Made by a program: the position numbers and the translations under genes. DNA of 64,000 bases, from positions 540,103,383 to 540,167,382 of the forward strand of contig NC_064621.1 of NCBI RefSeq assembly GCF_023898315.1, in the 5' to 3' direction. This document shows, one piece after another, positions 43,761 to 55,628 of the stretch. Source of the stretch: Schistocerca nitens (lineage: Eukaryota; Arthropoda; Insecta; Orthoptera; Acrididae). How positions within the stretch are numbered: position 1 is the stretch's first letter; every line of letters starts with the position of its first letter. A model generated the notes under the pieces. The model was not told where the DNA came from and made no database searches. It saw only the letters and a list, made by a program, of their open reading frames with translations.

Positions 43761-43835
43761 ACTTAAGGAAAATTATTTCACAAAGTGTATTTTATTCAGC
43801 GGAGATACGATAAAAATTCGCTCCAAGTACACTCG

Positions 43836-44037
43836 GCCGGCCGAAGTGGCCGTGCGGTTAAAGGCGCTGCAGTCTGGAACCGCAGGACCGCTACGGTCGC
43901 AGGTTCGAATCCTGCCTCGGGCATGGATGTTTGTGATGTCCTTAGGTTAGTTAGGTTTAACTAGTTCTAAGTTCTAGGGGACTAATGACCTCAGCAGTTG
44001 AGTCCCATAGTGCTCAGAGCCATTTGAACCATTTTTG
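43836..44037 (+). mobile_element. tRNA-headed SINE, type A2, full length
   Basis: Exact 10-bp TSD 'agtacactcg' at 43826-43835 and 44038-44047. Lies 76 bp downstream of a type A1 SINE in the same orientation; the separate TSDs show two independent insertions. Confidence 0.97.
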
Positions 44038-44047
44038 AGTACACTCG

Positions 44048-45714
44048 AAGTTCGCAACAGACTAATGATGGAGCCAGTGCCTTCCTATTGCCATATACGA
44101 GACCGCTACTGCCGGAAACCTTCAATCTTCCAAATACAAAATTACCCAATGATGAATATGCAACGACGATAACATAGCTGTAGATGTGTAAGTTCTGTTT
44201 CATGCCTTGATATAAATGAAGCGGCCTGGCCCGTCGTGACGAATAAGGAATCAGTTCTTCTCGAAGACGTTTTTATACGATCAAGATTTAAATTTTAATT
44301 CGTTACTAATTAAGCTGTTTGAGAAATTCGTTACCGCCTTTGTCATTATTCTTTATTTGTTTACCTCATTAAACTTTCTATCCTCACTAATTTCGATAGG
44401 GACAAAAATACATATGAAGAAACTACAGAATCGAAAACAGGTCCTCCGCTTCTCAAGCAGGTGCGCTGTCGCTCGGCTAGCGATTGCCTTTAACACTAAA
44501 TTACTTAACCCTCATTAAATTTACGATTGCAGTAGGGTATACAACAGAACATTTTATACGTAATTTATCATCTATCATACCACTGGAGATCTAATAATTG
44601 TAATTAACTAAGGCATGACCTTTAATTTATGAGGAGTGCAATTTACTATGGTTTGGTAACAACGTAACATTTGTTCCCTTTAATGTTCTAGGTTTAAGGA
44701 CGGTATTGCCCTTAAGGATACAAAAGTGGCCGTCATGAAAGATTATTTTCTCAATTTCTCGTTCACGAATCCCATATATGATGATGAAAATGCTCAGTTG
44801 TCTGTAACTTATCAATGCCGTCAATTTTCAATCGACCGCTCGTTGTGAACTTTATGGATGCTTTTCTCAAACGCAGGGTGAGATGGGTGGGGGATAGGGG
44901 GGTTAGTGAGCGAAAATATCATAGTCCTTTATTTTAATTTTAGATGATACACAATCCACGTAGCCACCTGTCTGACCCGAAACTGTTGGCTTAATCCAGC
45001 GCCTTCCCCCCCCCCCCCCCCTTTCCCTTATTAGGGAAATTTGGAGTCTCATCTGTCCACTATTTATTCTTGATGAGGTCAGAATCTCCTACCACTGTTT
45101 ATGGCTTTAAAAAAACTCCGTCTTCTCCAAAAGATAATTTTTCCTCTTTCTCTTATTTTTCAGCCATACATGTTGTGCAGCTCTCGTTCCTTTCTGAAGG
45201 TGCGTTTTCATTAACAGCTTGTGATTCAGTAATAAAAACGAGACCCACATAGATGCGGGATCATGTGTAGGTACCCGATAAGGAACAGGGAAGCAATATG
45301 ATTTGCAGAAGGAAGTGTTTTTTAAAACAATACGTATTCTTATTTTATCGTCTTGGCGAAGAATACAGCATTCACTTCTGTAATGAGGAGCTGGTTTTTG
45401 TATTTCGCGTTTGTTTACCAAACTCGATTTTTAATACTGCAATTACTTTATGAAACTATGTTAAATTCCTATGCATCTTTCGTTTGAAAATTGCGAAATG
45501 TAGTCATCCAAATGCAAAAATGTATTAACTGTTCTGTTTTATTACTGACAGAATTTTTTACTGTCATTACATTAGTTTTAGTTTTCGGACCGATGACTCG
45601 AACCGCTGTATCTAAGCCATTGTCCGCAATACTCTTCCTTCCAAGTGTGTTATTCCATCAATGTACGTAGGAACACTTCTGTATGTTGAGGATGGAGGAG
45701 AGAAGCGACGAAGG
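44048..45714. other. Unassigned AT-rich stretch
   Basis: No gene or element recognised. Contains a 16-C homopolymer at 45006-45021. Confidence 0.4.
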
Positions 45715-45826
45715 CGGGTCGTAAGCCGCCCTGGTATAGCACAATCGGTGCGATCATTTCTGCGAAAAGTACAGGTTCTGGGTTCGACTCCGATTCCGGG
45801 TCCAAAACACAGTTTTAATATGCTTG
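45715..45826 (+). repeat. Fragment of tRNA-like 'aagtttc' repeat
   Basis: 'gtcgtaagccgccctggtat' and box-B-like 'gggttcgactccgattccgg' followed by 'acacagttttaat' match one unit of the repeat at 48653-49012 and the hairpin arms at 17209-17368. Box A region 'tagcacaatcggtgcg' is diverged. Confidence 0.62.
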
Positions 45827-46179
45827 CCCAACTTGTTCAACAACAACAACAAAAAATATTTCATTCATAGAAACTATGTCTCCCCACAAAGCAGATCAAT
45901 ATTGTTCCTGTACTGTCACTGGATGTGGACGACCAAAACGGGGCATCTTACGGACGCGCGGAAAGTGCGGCGATGGACACTCAGACGTAGTGGCGCAGTT
46001 TAGTCTGCACAAGGAGACCTCGGGGAGAGGAGTGACCGGCTGGCACGGCCTTGCCCCTGGAAAGCGGCAATGCGCCCGTCCCAGGGGTCAGCGACCTTAG
46101 GAGCCGCTCACTGGAAGAGTCGGCGACGGGCGGTTGGACCACACACCGGTACCTCTCCTCCCCTCTCCCCCTCCTCCCA
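45827..46179. other. Unassigned stretch
   Basis: No supported feature. Confidence 0.4.
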
Positions 46180-46180
46180 C

Positions 46181-46248
<68 letters not shown>
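46180..46248. repeat. (CT)n microsatellite
   Basis: CT repeat with a few 'at' interruptions near 46199-46209. Confidence 0.97.
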
Positions 46249-46255
<7 letters not shown>

Positions 46256-46429
46256 ATACCGTGTGTAAACTGGCCTAAGCCCGTTCGGAGTTGAAGAAAC
46301 GCACAAGGCACGAAAATTTGCGTTATATTGATTCATTTTCGGTGGATGCACCTTACAAGTCTCAAAGAGACATTTAGGCCGTTATTAATATTCTCAGTGT
46401 TTCCCGTCCTCATTGACAATTTCTCTGCA

Positions 46430-46770
46430 TTTTTTAAAAGAAATGTTCTTACGCTATAAGATGAACTGTAGTGCTTGTCCCAGATTTTGCAGGTCTTTTG
46501 ATACCCGCTTTAGAGAACACTGTAACGTAGATAATAATAAAACATCTATTTGTTCTCATTTTAAAAATGATATGAAGACAAAATAGGACGCAAAGATCAT
46601 CTTCGTATCTGTCATTATGTTCCTAAAAGATGCCGTTTCGATATACTTGAGAAATCTGAAATTTTTACTAATTAAAAGAAAAAATACTTGCAACGGCGGT
46701 TAAATGAACAAAGCGATTTCAGTAAGAAAGCCATCTTCGAAGTATTTGCTGACCTGTTGTGATGTGCCTT
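46430..46770 (+). mobile_element. Penelope-like endonuclease relic
   Basis: Reads SFDTRFREHCN, then SICSHFKNDMKTK, and downstream RFDILEKSEIFT and LNEQSDFSKKAIFEV in shifting frames. This order (R.REH, then an HF block, then LE..EI, then LNEQ) matches the C-terminal half of GIY-YIG endonucleases of Penelope-like elements. It belongs to a different lineage from the element at 17377, being closer to types with a LNEQ tail. Reverse transcriptase not found. Decayed. Confidence 0.6.
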
Positions 46771-47303
46771 CTCCCAGTAGTTTTGTTCTTTAGTTTTTTC
46801 GGATTCCTTTTTCTGCTGGCTCGTACTTGTCTCATAGTAACTTGATTTGTCATTTTTTTTTATTCCGGCATTTTAGCGCACACTTCTGACTCACAATTAT
46901 TAGAGTGGATCGCATCTACAGGCGGGAGTCATCCGTCCTGGATCTAGTGCACGTCTAGCTTATCGACACCATCAGTTAAGTAATCTCCACTAGTTTTCAC
47001 TTTGAGAAAGCTATCTCTCACAGTTATTTAATATTTTCAACAATTTAAATTTTGTATTTTGCCACTTAATAGTTGACAACTTTATCCTCCTCAGTTCTGA
47101 GCTTAGATTTTGTGAATTAAAAGTTTATATTAGTCGCTAATGTGTTGTTCTGGGGCAAAAGACTAAAACACTAAATTTAAAAAACTGGTGTGATTCACCA
47201 AAATGTTAGGGCATGCTACATCACGACTCATACAGGTTTTCATCCTAGTAATGACATTTTTTGAGAGGTTCCTTTAATTGATTTTACTTATAAACTAAGA
47301 GGT
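46771..47303. other. Unassigned AT-rich stretch
   Basis: No supported feature. Confidence 0.4.
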
Positions 47304-47319
47304 GAATTACATAAATATA

Positions 47320-47644
47320 AAAAAAACACTCCGTCTACAGGCCACAAGTGGCCCATCGGAACCATCCGACAGCCGTGTCATCCACCGAGGAGGCTGCAGA
47401 TAGGAGGGGCGTGGGGTCAGCACACCGCTCTCCCGGTCGTTATGATGGGATTCTTGACCGAAGCCGATACTATTCGGTCGAATAGCTCCTCAATTGACAT
47501 CGCGAGGCTGAGTGCACCCCGAAAAATGGCAACAGTGCATGGAGGCCCGGATGGTCACCCATCCAAGTGCTGACCGCGCCCGACAGCGCTTAACTTCGGC
47601 GATCTCACGGGAACCGGTGTATCCACTGCGGCAAGGCCGTTGCC
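47320..47644 (-). mobile_element. 5S-rRNA-derived SINE (SINE3 type)
   Basis: The minus strand begins 'cggccttgccgcagtggata' and continues 'gatcgccgaagttaagcgct', 'cacttggatgggtgaccatc', the 5S rRNA core containing the internal pol III promoter (A box, intermediate element, C box). A body of about 230 bp follows, ending 'cacttgtggcctgtagacgg' and a short A-rich tail. Exact 16-bp TSD 'gaattacataaatata' at 47304-47319 and 47645-47660. This is a complete, young-looking insertion and not a 5S gene. Confidence 0.93.
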
Positions 47645-47660
47645 GAATTACATAAATATA

Positions 47661-47885
47661 TTTATGTAAATGCTACAAATTGTTAGTTTATTATGATATT
47701 TGAAAATACAATTAGAAAATTTTTCATAGGAGGCGACTTCAGATTGTAAGCTACACGTAATTATGGTAGCCCAAGTGTTTTATTGGCCTTGAAACACCAC
47801 GTTTGTAAATGTATAGGAGACGAATAATAAATAATGGACCAATTACTGTTTCCATCTGCTGGTTACTGTGTTTCTTGCAGACCTT

Positions 47886-47937
<52 letters not shown>

Positions 47938-48652
47938 AGCCTTTGTTCTATTGCTTTTATGTCTGTATGTAACATATTACAGGTTTGTCTGGTTCTTGCG
48001 CCTGCACTTTTTCATACTTATTCCGGATCAAGAAGGCGTGGCTATCCTTGGCAGGTGCTTGAAGTAAAACTATTTGCTTCAGATGTTCGTAAGCTAAGTG
48101 CAAGACCTTAAAAAAATCGTTTCCTGTCGCCATTATCAAATTCAAAGAAATTCAGGAGTGTATGAAGACGTACTGAGAATGCTTCTTGTCCCGTATTATT
48201 CACAGACCGAACAGGAGGAAAGGAAATAACTCCGGTACGTCACAAACCCATGGCCGCACTCCCTTCGAGGGCTTGCGGAGTGCAGGTTGGATTCCCCATT
48301 CCCCACTAGGCCGCTAACGTCGATTTTCGGGGCAACTTGCCCCTCAAGTTTCTCATGACTGATGCAGTTCATAGCTTCCCCTACGAAAATGGTTATGGTA
48401 GAGCTACGTGTGGCATTGTACACAGACGGTGCACTATCATGATTGCAATCTAGTGTTAATAATCGTATACGATGCGAATTTCCGCTCGCTGTCTTACATG
48501 TAAGATGTATGTGAAAGACACCAAATGCACACATAATATTAGCAAACCTATTCAATATAATGTCAAAAATCATATAAATTTGTCCTATAAACAATCAGAG
48601 TGATAAATCTTTCTATGGGTTATCCAGTAGACCAATTTCCCACGAAAACAAA
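47661..48652. other. Unassigned stretch
   Basis: No gene recognised. Contains the CA microsatellite at 47889-47930. Confidence 0.4.
47889..47930. repeat. (CA)n microsatellite
   Basis: About 21 CA units. Confidence 0.97.
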
Positions 48653-49012
48653 GGTCCTGGATTAGAGTCTCGGTCCAGCACACAGTTTTAGTTTACCAGG
48701 AAGTTTCGTATCAGCGCACACTCCGCTGAAGAGTGAAATGTATTTTCTGAAAACGTTCCCCAGGCTGTGGCTAAGCTACGTCTCCGTAATATAGTTTCGT
48801 CCTGGAGTGCTAGTCCCGTAAGCTACGCAGGAGAGCTTCTGTGAAGTTTCGAGGGTAGGATATGAGACACTGGCGGGAGTCAAACTGCGAGGACGGGTCG
48901 TGAGCCGTGCTTTGAGTAACTCAGTTGGTACAAAATTTTCCCGCAAAAGGCAAAGAACTCGGGATCGAGTCCCAGTCCCACACAGAGTTTTAATCTGCCA
49001 GGAAGTTTCATA
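48653..49012 (+). repeat. tRNA-like 'aagtttc' repeat, two partial units
   Basis: Starts in one unit ('agagtctcggtccagcacac', 'accaggaagtttcgtatcag', 'cgcacactccgctgaag') and runs through a spacer to a second unit with box-A-like 'gtaactcagttggta', box-B-like 'gggatcgagtcccagtcc' and 'taatctgccaggaagtttca'. The direct-repeat layout contrasts with the inverted layout at 17209-17368. Diverged, so probably old. Confidence 0.72.
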
Positions 49013-49520
49013 TTTGTACTTGCTGCAACAAACCTCCTTCCTTCCGCGTAAACCTCGTCTGCTCTTCTCGGTAGCTGCGCTGGCTCCAAAACAAGATGAA
49101 AGATGTTAATTCTACTCACAGTCTATAGCAGTATTGCGATCGACGCCAGAGGTGGATTAAAAGCACTTCAGTTACAATCTTGACGTAAGGTATTCACTGC
49201 TATGGCCTGTTCGGGTCTCACATATAGTTCAAATTAAAAGAAAGCAGAGTGTTATCTACTACACTATTTCATAGATTGTTAAATTGTTCCAGTGCAGTAG
49301 CCACACACCAGTGGTTCAAAACGATTCACCTGTGACAAAAATTTGACGTGTCAGCTCACTATATTACTATCCTCATATATATTTAATGACCTCGAAACAG
49401 TGTGCAAAAATAATCAGTAAGTCCAAACAATAATACCCTGCTAACCATTCACCGTTAATCATTGTGTTCGTAATTACTGTCATAGAAGTCATGAATTAAA
49501 CCCCCGAGTGAAGAAAACGA
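49013..49520. other. Unassigned stretch
   Basis: No supported feature. Confidence 0.4.
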
Positions 49521-49532
49521 ACTGTACGCAGT

Positions 49533-50555
49533 TGTTGTTGTTATGGTCTTCAGTCCTGAGACTGGTTTGATGCAGCTCTCCATGCTACTCTATCCTGTGC
49601 AAGCTTCTTCATCTCCCAGTACTTACTGCAACCTACATCTTTCTGAATCTGTTTAGTGTATTCACCTCTTGGTCTCCCTCTACGATTTTTACCCTCCACG
49701 CTTCCCTCCAATACTAAATTGGTGATCCCTTGCTGCCTCAGAATATGTCCTACTAACCGATCCCTTCTTCTGGTCAAGTTGTGCCATAAACTCCTCTTCT
49801 CCCCAATTCTATTCAGTATCTCCTCATTAGTTATATGATCTACCCATCTAATCTTCAGCATTCTTCTGTGGCACCACATTTCGAAAGCTTCTATTCTCTT
49901 CTTGTCCAAACTAGTTATCGTCTATGTTTCACTTCCATACATGGCTACACTCCACACAAAAACTTTCAGAAACGACTTCCTGACATTTAAATCTATACTC
50001 GATGTTAACAAATTTCTCTTCTTCAGAAACGCTTTCCTTGCCACTGCCAGTCCACATTTTATATCCTCTCTACTTCGACCATCATCAGTTATTTTGCTCC
50101 CCAAATAGGAAAACTCCTTTACTACTTTAAGTGTCTCATTTCCTAATCTAATTCCCGCAACATCACCCGACTTAATTCGACTACATTCCATTATCCTAGT
50201 TTTGCTTTTGTTGATGTTCATCTTATATCCTCCTTTCAAGACACTGTCCATTCCGTTCAACTGCTCTTACAAGTCCTTTGCTGTCTCTGACAGAATTACA
50301 ATGTCATCGGCGAACCTCAAAGTTTTTATTTCTTCTCCATGGATTTTAATACCTACTCCGAACTTTTCTTTTGTTTCCTGTATTGCTTGCTCAATATACA
50401 GATTTAATAACATCGGGGAGAGGCTACAACCCTGTCTCACTCCCTTCCCAACCACTGCTTCCCTTTCATGTCCCTCGACTCTTATAACTGCCATCTGGTT
50501 TCTGTACAAATTGTAAATAGCCTTTCGCTCCCTGTATTTTACCCCTGCCACCTAT
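49533..50555 (-). mobile_element. RTE-like LINE D, copy 2 (5' truncated, with TSD)
   Basis: TSD 'actgtacgcagt' (49521-49532) and 'actgtgcgcagt' (50556-50567). The minus strand encodes KGVRQGCSLSPMLLNLYIEQ (motif B), LRFADDIVILSE (motif C), MNINKSKTRIM, then FEMWCHRRMLKIRWVDHITN and EEILNRIGEKRSLWHNLTRR, ending with RVAWRAASNQSQD. It ends in a CAA-type tail. Only a few stops separate three long open pieces (50267-50551, 49922-50260, 49550-49909), including a Trp-to-stop change after SET. Moderately young. Confidence 0.92.
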
Positions 50556-50567
50556 ACTGTGCGCAGT

Positions 50568-51451
50568 ATATGCGAATATCTCAGAATGTTAATTATCAGA
50601 CAAAGACACACTTGTCACAAGAGACATAGGTGTTGTTCACTTTACTCTCAGCCGCAGACTTCCTGACATCAGATGTGCTATGTACATGCTTTCTAATTAG
50701 TTAGTTAATTAACAAATGCTGCATGTCAAATGAAACATAAAAAACATATCAACAAAATTACAGTGCCAAGGTTCAGAATCCAACAGTAATTTTGACATAA
50801 TCTGTAACTGAAGGTAGCAAAGGTTTAAAGCTGTAATGTTAATTAATTTGGAAGATAATTAGTTTCAGACAATTGTAGACACCTTGCGGAAAAGCTGGAG
50901 ATATATACTTTCAAAGTATAGGTGTTAATACGGCGAAAAATGTCACCTACCGCTCAGTAACTATACAACGTCATATTGTATTCAATTAACAATATTTCAC
51001 AATTAACGAAGTTTCTGAGTTAGCTAATTAGATCACTGCAACTACATTAGCAAGTAGTATGTAGTGAGCAATGGAATTCAATGGAACTAAGCTTATTTAT
51101 GAATCTCATATTACTATGCACTGACTGGATACTAGGTACACTATAATATTGCTATTATCATAGTTTATAAAAAAATGTAGAACATGTAGGGAGTTCGAAA
51201 AACATAGCAGATGAGATTGGATACTCAAATTGCTTCGTCTAAGTGCACGTACGTACATCTGAGTTTCGCGGATGGACGTCCAGTGTGGAACTATTCCAGT
51301 AGCCTATGGCGTATATATAAAGTATTCTTACCGTGTGGACTCCCCCTGTGGACGCAAGACGTAACTCAGTGCTGCCGGAGTTGCTCGGCGCTCTGCTGTG
51401 TAAGGCTGTGTCTCGTATCTCTACAGGACACAGCAATCTCTCTCATGCATC
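50568..51451. other. Unassigned AT-rich stretch
   Basis: No supported feature. Confidence 0.4.
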
Positions 51452-51453
51452 TA

Positions 51454-52876
51454 CACTCCTGGAAATGGAAAAAAGAACACATTGACACCGGTGTGTCAGA
51501 CCCACCATACTTGCTCCGGACACTGCGAGAGGGCTGTACAAGCAATGATCACACGCACGGCACAGCGGACACACCAGGAACCGCGGTGTTGGCCGTCGAA
51601 TGGCGCTAGCTGCGCAGCATTTGTGCACCGCCGCAGTCAGTGTCAGCCAGTTTGCCGTGGCATACGGAGCTCCATCGCAGTCTTTAACACTGGTAGCATG
51701 CCGCGACAGCGTGGACGTGAACCGTATGTGCAGTTGACGGACTTTGAGCGAGGGCGTATAGTGGGCATGACGGGAGGCCGGGTGGACGTATCGCCGAGTT
51801 GCTCAACACGTGGGGCGTGAGGCCTCCACAGTACATCGATGTTGTCGCCAGTGGTCGGCGGAAGGTGCACGTGCCCGTCGACCTGGGACCGGACCACAGC
51901 GACGCACGGATGCACGCCAAGACCGTAGGATCCTACGCAGTGCCGTAGGGGACCGCACCGCCACTTCCCAGCAAATTAGGGACACTGTTGCTCCTGGGGT
52001 ATCGGCGAGGACCATTCGCAACCGTCTCCATGAAGCTGGGCTACGGTCCCGCACACCGTTAGGCCGTTTTCCGCTCACGCCCCAACATCGTGCAGCCCGC
52101 CTCCAGTGGTGTCGCGACAGGCGTGAATGGAGGGACGAATGGAGACGTGTCGTCTTCAGCGATGAGAGTCGCTTCTGCCTTGGTGCCAATGATGGTCGTA
52201 TGCGTGTTTGGCGCCGTGCAGGTGAGCGCCACAATCAGGACTGCATACGACCGAGGCACACAGGGCCAACACCCGGCATCATGGTGTGGGGAGCGATCTC
52301 CTACACTGGCCGTACACCACTGGTGATCGTCGAGGGGACACTGAATAGTGCACGGTACATCCAAACCGTCATCGAACCCATCGTTCTACCATTCCTAGAC
52401 CGGCAAGGGAACTTGCTGTTCCAACAGGACAATGCACGTCCGCATGTATCCCGTGCCACCCAACGTGCTCTAGAAGGTGTAAGTCAACTACCCTGGACAG
52501 CAAGATCTCCGGATCTGTCCCCCATTGAGCATGTTTGGGACTGGATGAAGCGTCGTCTCACGCGGTCTGCACGTCCAGCACGAACGCTGGTCCAACTGAG
52601 GCGCCAGGTGGAAATGGCATGGCAAGCCGTTCCACAGGACTACATCCAGCATCTCTACGATCGTCTCCATGGGAGAATAGCAGCCTGCATTGCTGCGAAA
52701 GGTGGATATACACTGTACTAGTGCCGACATTGTGCATGCTCTGTTGCCTGTGTCTATGTGCCTGTGGTTCTGTCAGTGTGATCATGTGATGTATCTGACC
52801 CCAGGAATGTGTCAATAAAGTTTCCCCTTCCTGGGACAATGAATTCACGGTGTTCTTATTTCAATTTCCAGGAGTG
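51454..52876 (+). mobile_element. Tc1-like transposon family B, copy 1 (both ends present)
   Basis: A 1423-bp element with inverted ends 'cactcctggaaat' at 51454 and its complement ending at 52876, flanked by TA (51452-51453, 52877-52878). Nearly identical to the minus-strand copy at 61358-62779, so the family moved recently. The single transposase gene occupies 51699-52721. Confidence 0.96.
51699..52721 (+). pseudogene. Tc1 family B transposase, one frameshift
   Basis: Start Met at 51699 (PRQRGREPYVQLTDFERGRI). An extra A near 51771 (relative to the other copy) shifts the frame after GRIVGM. The rest is open from 51810 to 52721: second helix-turn-helix, VVFSDESRFCLGANDGRMRV (first Asp), LLFQQDNARPHVSRATQRAL (second Asp), SPDLSPIEHVW (Glu) and a C-terminal AAKGGYTLY. 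About 340 residues, normal for Tc1. The second Asp and the Glu are separated by 32 residues, two fewer than the Tc1 norm of 34. Confidence 0.95.
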
Positions 52877-52878
52877 TA

Positions 52879-53038
52879 CTATGGTGACATTGTATTTAGT
52901 AGGTTGGTGTATTGTCCAGTAGGCATGTCACAATAACTTAATTGTGAGTACCAGACTGTTACTCGAAAGGTCAAGTGTTCGATCCATATCTCGCTCAGAG
53001 ATTTTTTCCTGTGACTCATGACTTGTTTCACCTCTGTG
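52879..53038. other. Unassigned stretch
   Basis: Short spacer with a box-B-like 'gtgttcgatcc' near 52975 but no other tRNA feature. Confidence 0.35.
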
Positions 53039-53049
53039 TATGATTTGTT

Positions 53050-53250
53050 GCCGGCCGAAGTGGCCGAGCGGTTCTAGGCGCTTCAGTCTGAAACCGCGCG
53101 ACCGCTACGGTCGCAGGTTCGAATCCTGCCTCGGGCATGGATGTATGTGATGTCCTTAGGTTAGTTTGGTTTAAGTAGTTCTATGTTCTAGGGGACTGAT
53201 GACCTCAGATGTTAAGTTCCATAGTGCTCAGAGCCATTTGAACCATTTTT
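53050..53250 (+). mobile_element. tRNA-headed SINE, type A1, full length
   Basis: Exact 11-bp TSD 'tatgatttgtt' at 53039-53049 and 53251-53261. Head 'gccggccgaagtggccgagc', body 'ggtttaagtagttct', 'gatgttaagttcc', 3' end 'catttgaaccattttt'. Confidence 0.97.
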
Positions 53251-54044
53251 TATGATTTGTTACTGTGAAAATATTGAGTTTTACCGTGGTTCAAAGTCCA
53301 CGTTAAACTACAGGGTGAACAGTAATAAAACTGACATACTGCAGGGACGGATTACTGACTGGGAATGGAGGGAAAGGGGTCCTTTGAACATGTGTCCGGA
53401 TATACATGGTTGCCTCGGTAGGAGGCGCTGACGAATGAAAATTCCTCTGAGAACGAACTACGTGTTCCTTGTATGTTGCAGGCCGTGTGATTGACGTAGC
53501 TTACTGTAAACAGCAGAATGGTCCGATATTCATGTCGAGAATAAGCCGAAATGGTGTTTGTGTAAGGTCAAGTAGATGGAAACGGAGAGTCAGTACGGCT
53601 GTCCTAAAACAAGTATTCTCACAGACGCCAACCACCTCGCACAAGATTTCCAGCCCTTTCTGGACGTTTGGGTGATCACGGGTCCTTTCAGACGAACGTG
53701 CAGGGAGGCCGAGCACTGTTATTACACCAGATTTGGAGGCCCAGGTTGTACAGGATATTGAGATAAATCCTAGTGCAAGCTCTAGGCAAGTGGACCCCCA
53801 ACTTGGTCTAAGCCAAAATACTATTACGTGTATCCTGCTTGACAACCGTTACTAACTCTATCACCTGCAACGAGTGCAAGGATTGTCAACAGCGGATGTC
53901 CCTCTACGGGAAGAATTTTGTCGAAGGTGTTTGCTCCAGACCATGACAATTTTGGGATTTGTGTCATCAGTCCTCTTTACCGACGAAGCAGCCTTAACTA
54001 GAACTGACATCATTAATCTGCATAATAGTCATCTGTGGGTTATA

Positions 54045-54737
54045 AGATGAACATCAACAAAAGCAAAACGAGGATAATGGAATGGAGTCAAATTAAATCG
54101 GGTGATGCTGAGGGGATTAGATTAGGAAATGTGACACTTAAAGTAGTAAAGGAGTTTTCCTATTTGGGGAGCAAAATAACTGATGATGGTCGAAGTAGAG
54201 AGGATATAAAATGTAGACTGGCAATGGCAAGGAAAGCGTTTCTGAGGAAGAGAAATTTGTTAACATCGAGTATAGATTTAAGTGTCAGGAAGTCTTTTCT
54301 GAAAGTTTTTGTGTGGAGTGTAGCCATGTATAGAAGTGAAACATGGACGATAACTAGTATGGACAAGAAGGGAATAGAAGCTTTCGAAATGTGGTGCTAC
54401 AGAAGAATGCTGAAGATTAGATGGGTAGATCACATAACTAATGAGGAGGTACTGAATAGAATTGGGGAGAAGAGGAGCTTGTGGCACAACTTGACTAGAA
54501 GAAGGGATCGGTTGGTAGGACATGTTTTAAGGCATCAAGGGATCACAAATTTAGCATTGGAGGGCAGCGTGGAGGGTAAAAATCGTAGAGGGAGGCCAAG
54601 AGATCAATACACTAAGCAGATTCAGAAGGATCTAGGTTGCAGTAGGTACTGGGAGATGAAGAAGCTTGCACAGGATAGAGTAGCATGGAGAGCTGCATCA
54701 AACCAGTCTCAGAACTGAAGACCACAACAACAACAAC
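54045..54737 (+). mobile_element. RTE-like LINE D, copy 3, inside the mariner-like element
   Basis: The open frame 54035-54718 (227 codons) reads MNINKSKTRIMEWSQIKSGD, LKVVKEFSYLGSKITDDGRS, FEMWCYRRMLKIRWVDHITN and ends AWRAASNQSQN. Then comes 'gaagaccacaacaacaacaa', the element's 3' tail. Candidate short TSD 'gggttata' (54037-54044) and 'gggctata' (54738-54745), one mismatch. The intact frame over this C-terminal part suggests it is younger than copies 1 and 2. Confidence 0.92.
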
Positions 54738-55165
54738 GGGCTATACAAACAATCCTCGGAGGATTGTTGAGGTATCTCATCAGGATCAGTTCAGGATCAA
54801 TGTGTGGATACACATACACATGTCGCGATCACATACACATGTGGCGACCACATACTTGGAACGGTTATTATTCCATAACGTCTTGACGGAGGAACGTACC
54901 TGGACTGCCTGTAGAATACGTCGCTTGGGCTGCTGGAGAATGTGCCTTTGGCAATACGACAGGTTATGTGACACCAGCCTGCTACCGCCTTACTTTTCGC
55001 CGACAGCTCAACAGTATCTTCCCTGAACGTTGTATAGGACGTGGAGGCCCTGTAGCAAGGCCTGCTAGATCATTTGACTTAAGCCCCATGGATTTTTACT
55101 TCTGGGGCCATCTGAAAAATGTTGCGTATGCTGAACCAGTTCCTGATGTGCAGACCCTTCAACAG

Positions 55166-55367
55166 TGCCGCGCGGAGTGGCCGCGCGGTTTGACGCGTCA
55201 TATCACGGATTGCGCGGCCCCTCCCGCCGGAGGTTCGAGTCCTCCCTTGGGAATGGATGTGTGTGTTGTTCTTAGCACAAGTTAGTTTAAGTAGTGTGTA
55301 AATCTAGGGACCGATGACCTAAGCAGTTTGGTCCCTTAGGAATTCGCACACATTTGAACATTTTTGA
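55166..55367 (+). mobile_element. SINE type C, full length, inside the mariner-like element
   Basis: Exact 12-bp TSD 'acccttcaacag' at 55154-55165 and 55368-55379. Head 'gccgcgcggagtggccgcgc', box B 'ggttcgagtcc', body 'gttagtttaagtagtgtgta' and 3' end 'cacacatttgaacattttt'. It splits the transposase frame just after TLQQ. Confidence 0.96.
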
Positions 55368-55628
55368 ACCCTTCAACAGCGTGTTCACGACCCCTATGGC
55401 GCTATTCGGAAAGAGGCCGGAACTTGCGAAAGGGTGCGGCAATCTAAGATGCGGCGTGTGAATGCGTGCATTGCATCCCACTGAAGCCACTTTGAACATC
55501 TGTTGTGACGTGGATTCGTGCACGCTCATCGTCCATTTTTTAACACATGCTCATAGGACGTTTTTTTTCCTTCATTTGCAGTTGTAATCCGTCCCTGAAG
55601 TTTGTCAGTGTTATTAATGTTCAGCCTG

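Larger units (their letters stand above)
53311..55628 (+). mobile_element. Mariner-like DNA transposon, split by a LINE and a SINE
   Basis: Inverted ends: 'cagggtgaacagtaataaaa' at 53311 and, as complement, 'caggctgaacattaataaca' at 55628, similar over about 45 bp including 'cagggacggattac'. TA precedes the left end. Transposase traces: SSLFTDEAALTRTDIINLHN (about 53968-54020, first Asp), GRGGPVARPARSFDLSPMDF and WGHLKNVAYAEPVPDVQTL (about 55038-55160), ending GTCERVRQSKMRRVNACI. The last catalytic residue is Asp (SPMDF) as in mariner. Without the nested elements it would be about 1.4 kb. Confidence 0.85.

Noticed and set aside
47480-47640. 5S rRNA gene on the minus strand
   Set aside because: The 5S-like part is followed by a SINE body and the unit has a 16-bp TSD, so it is a SINE.
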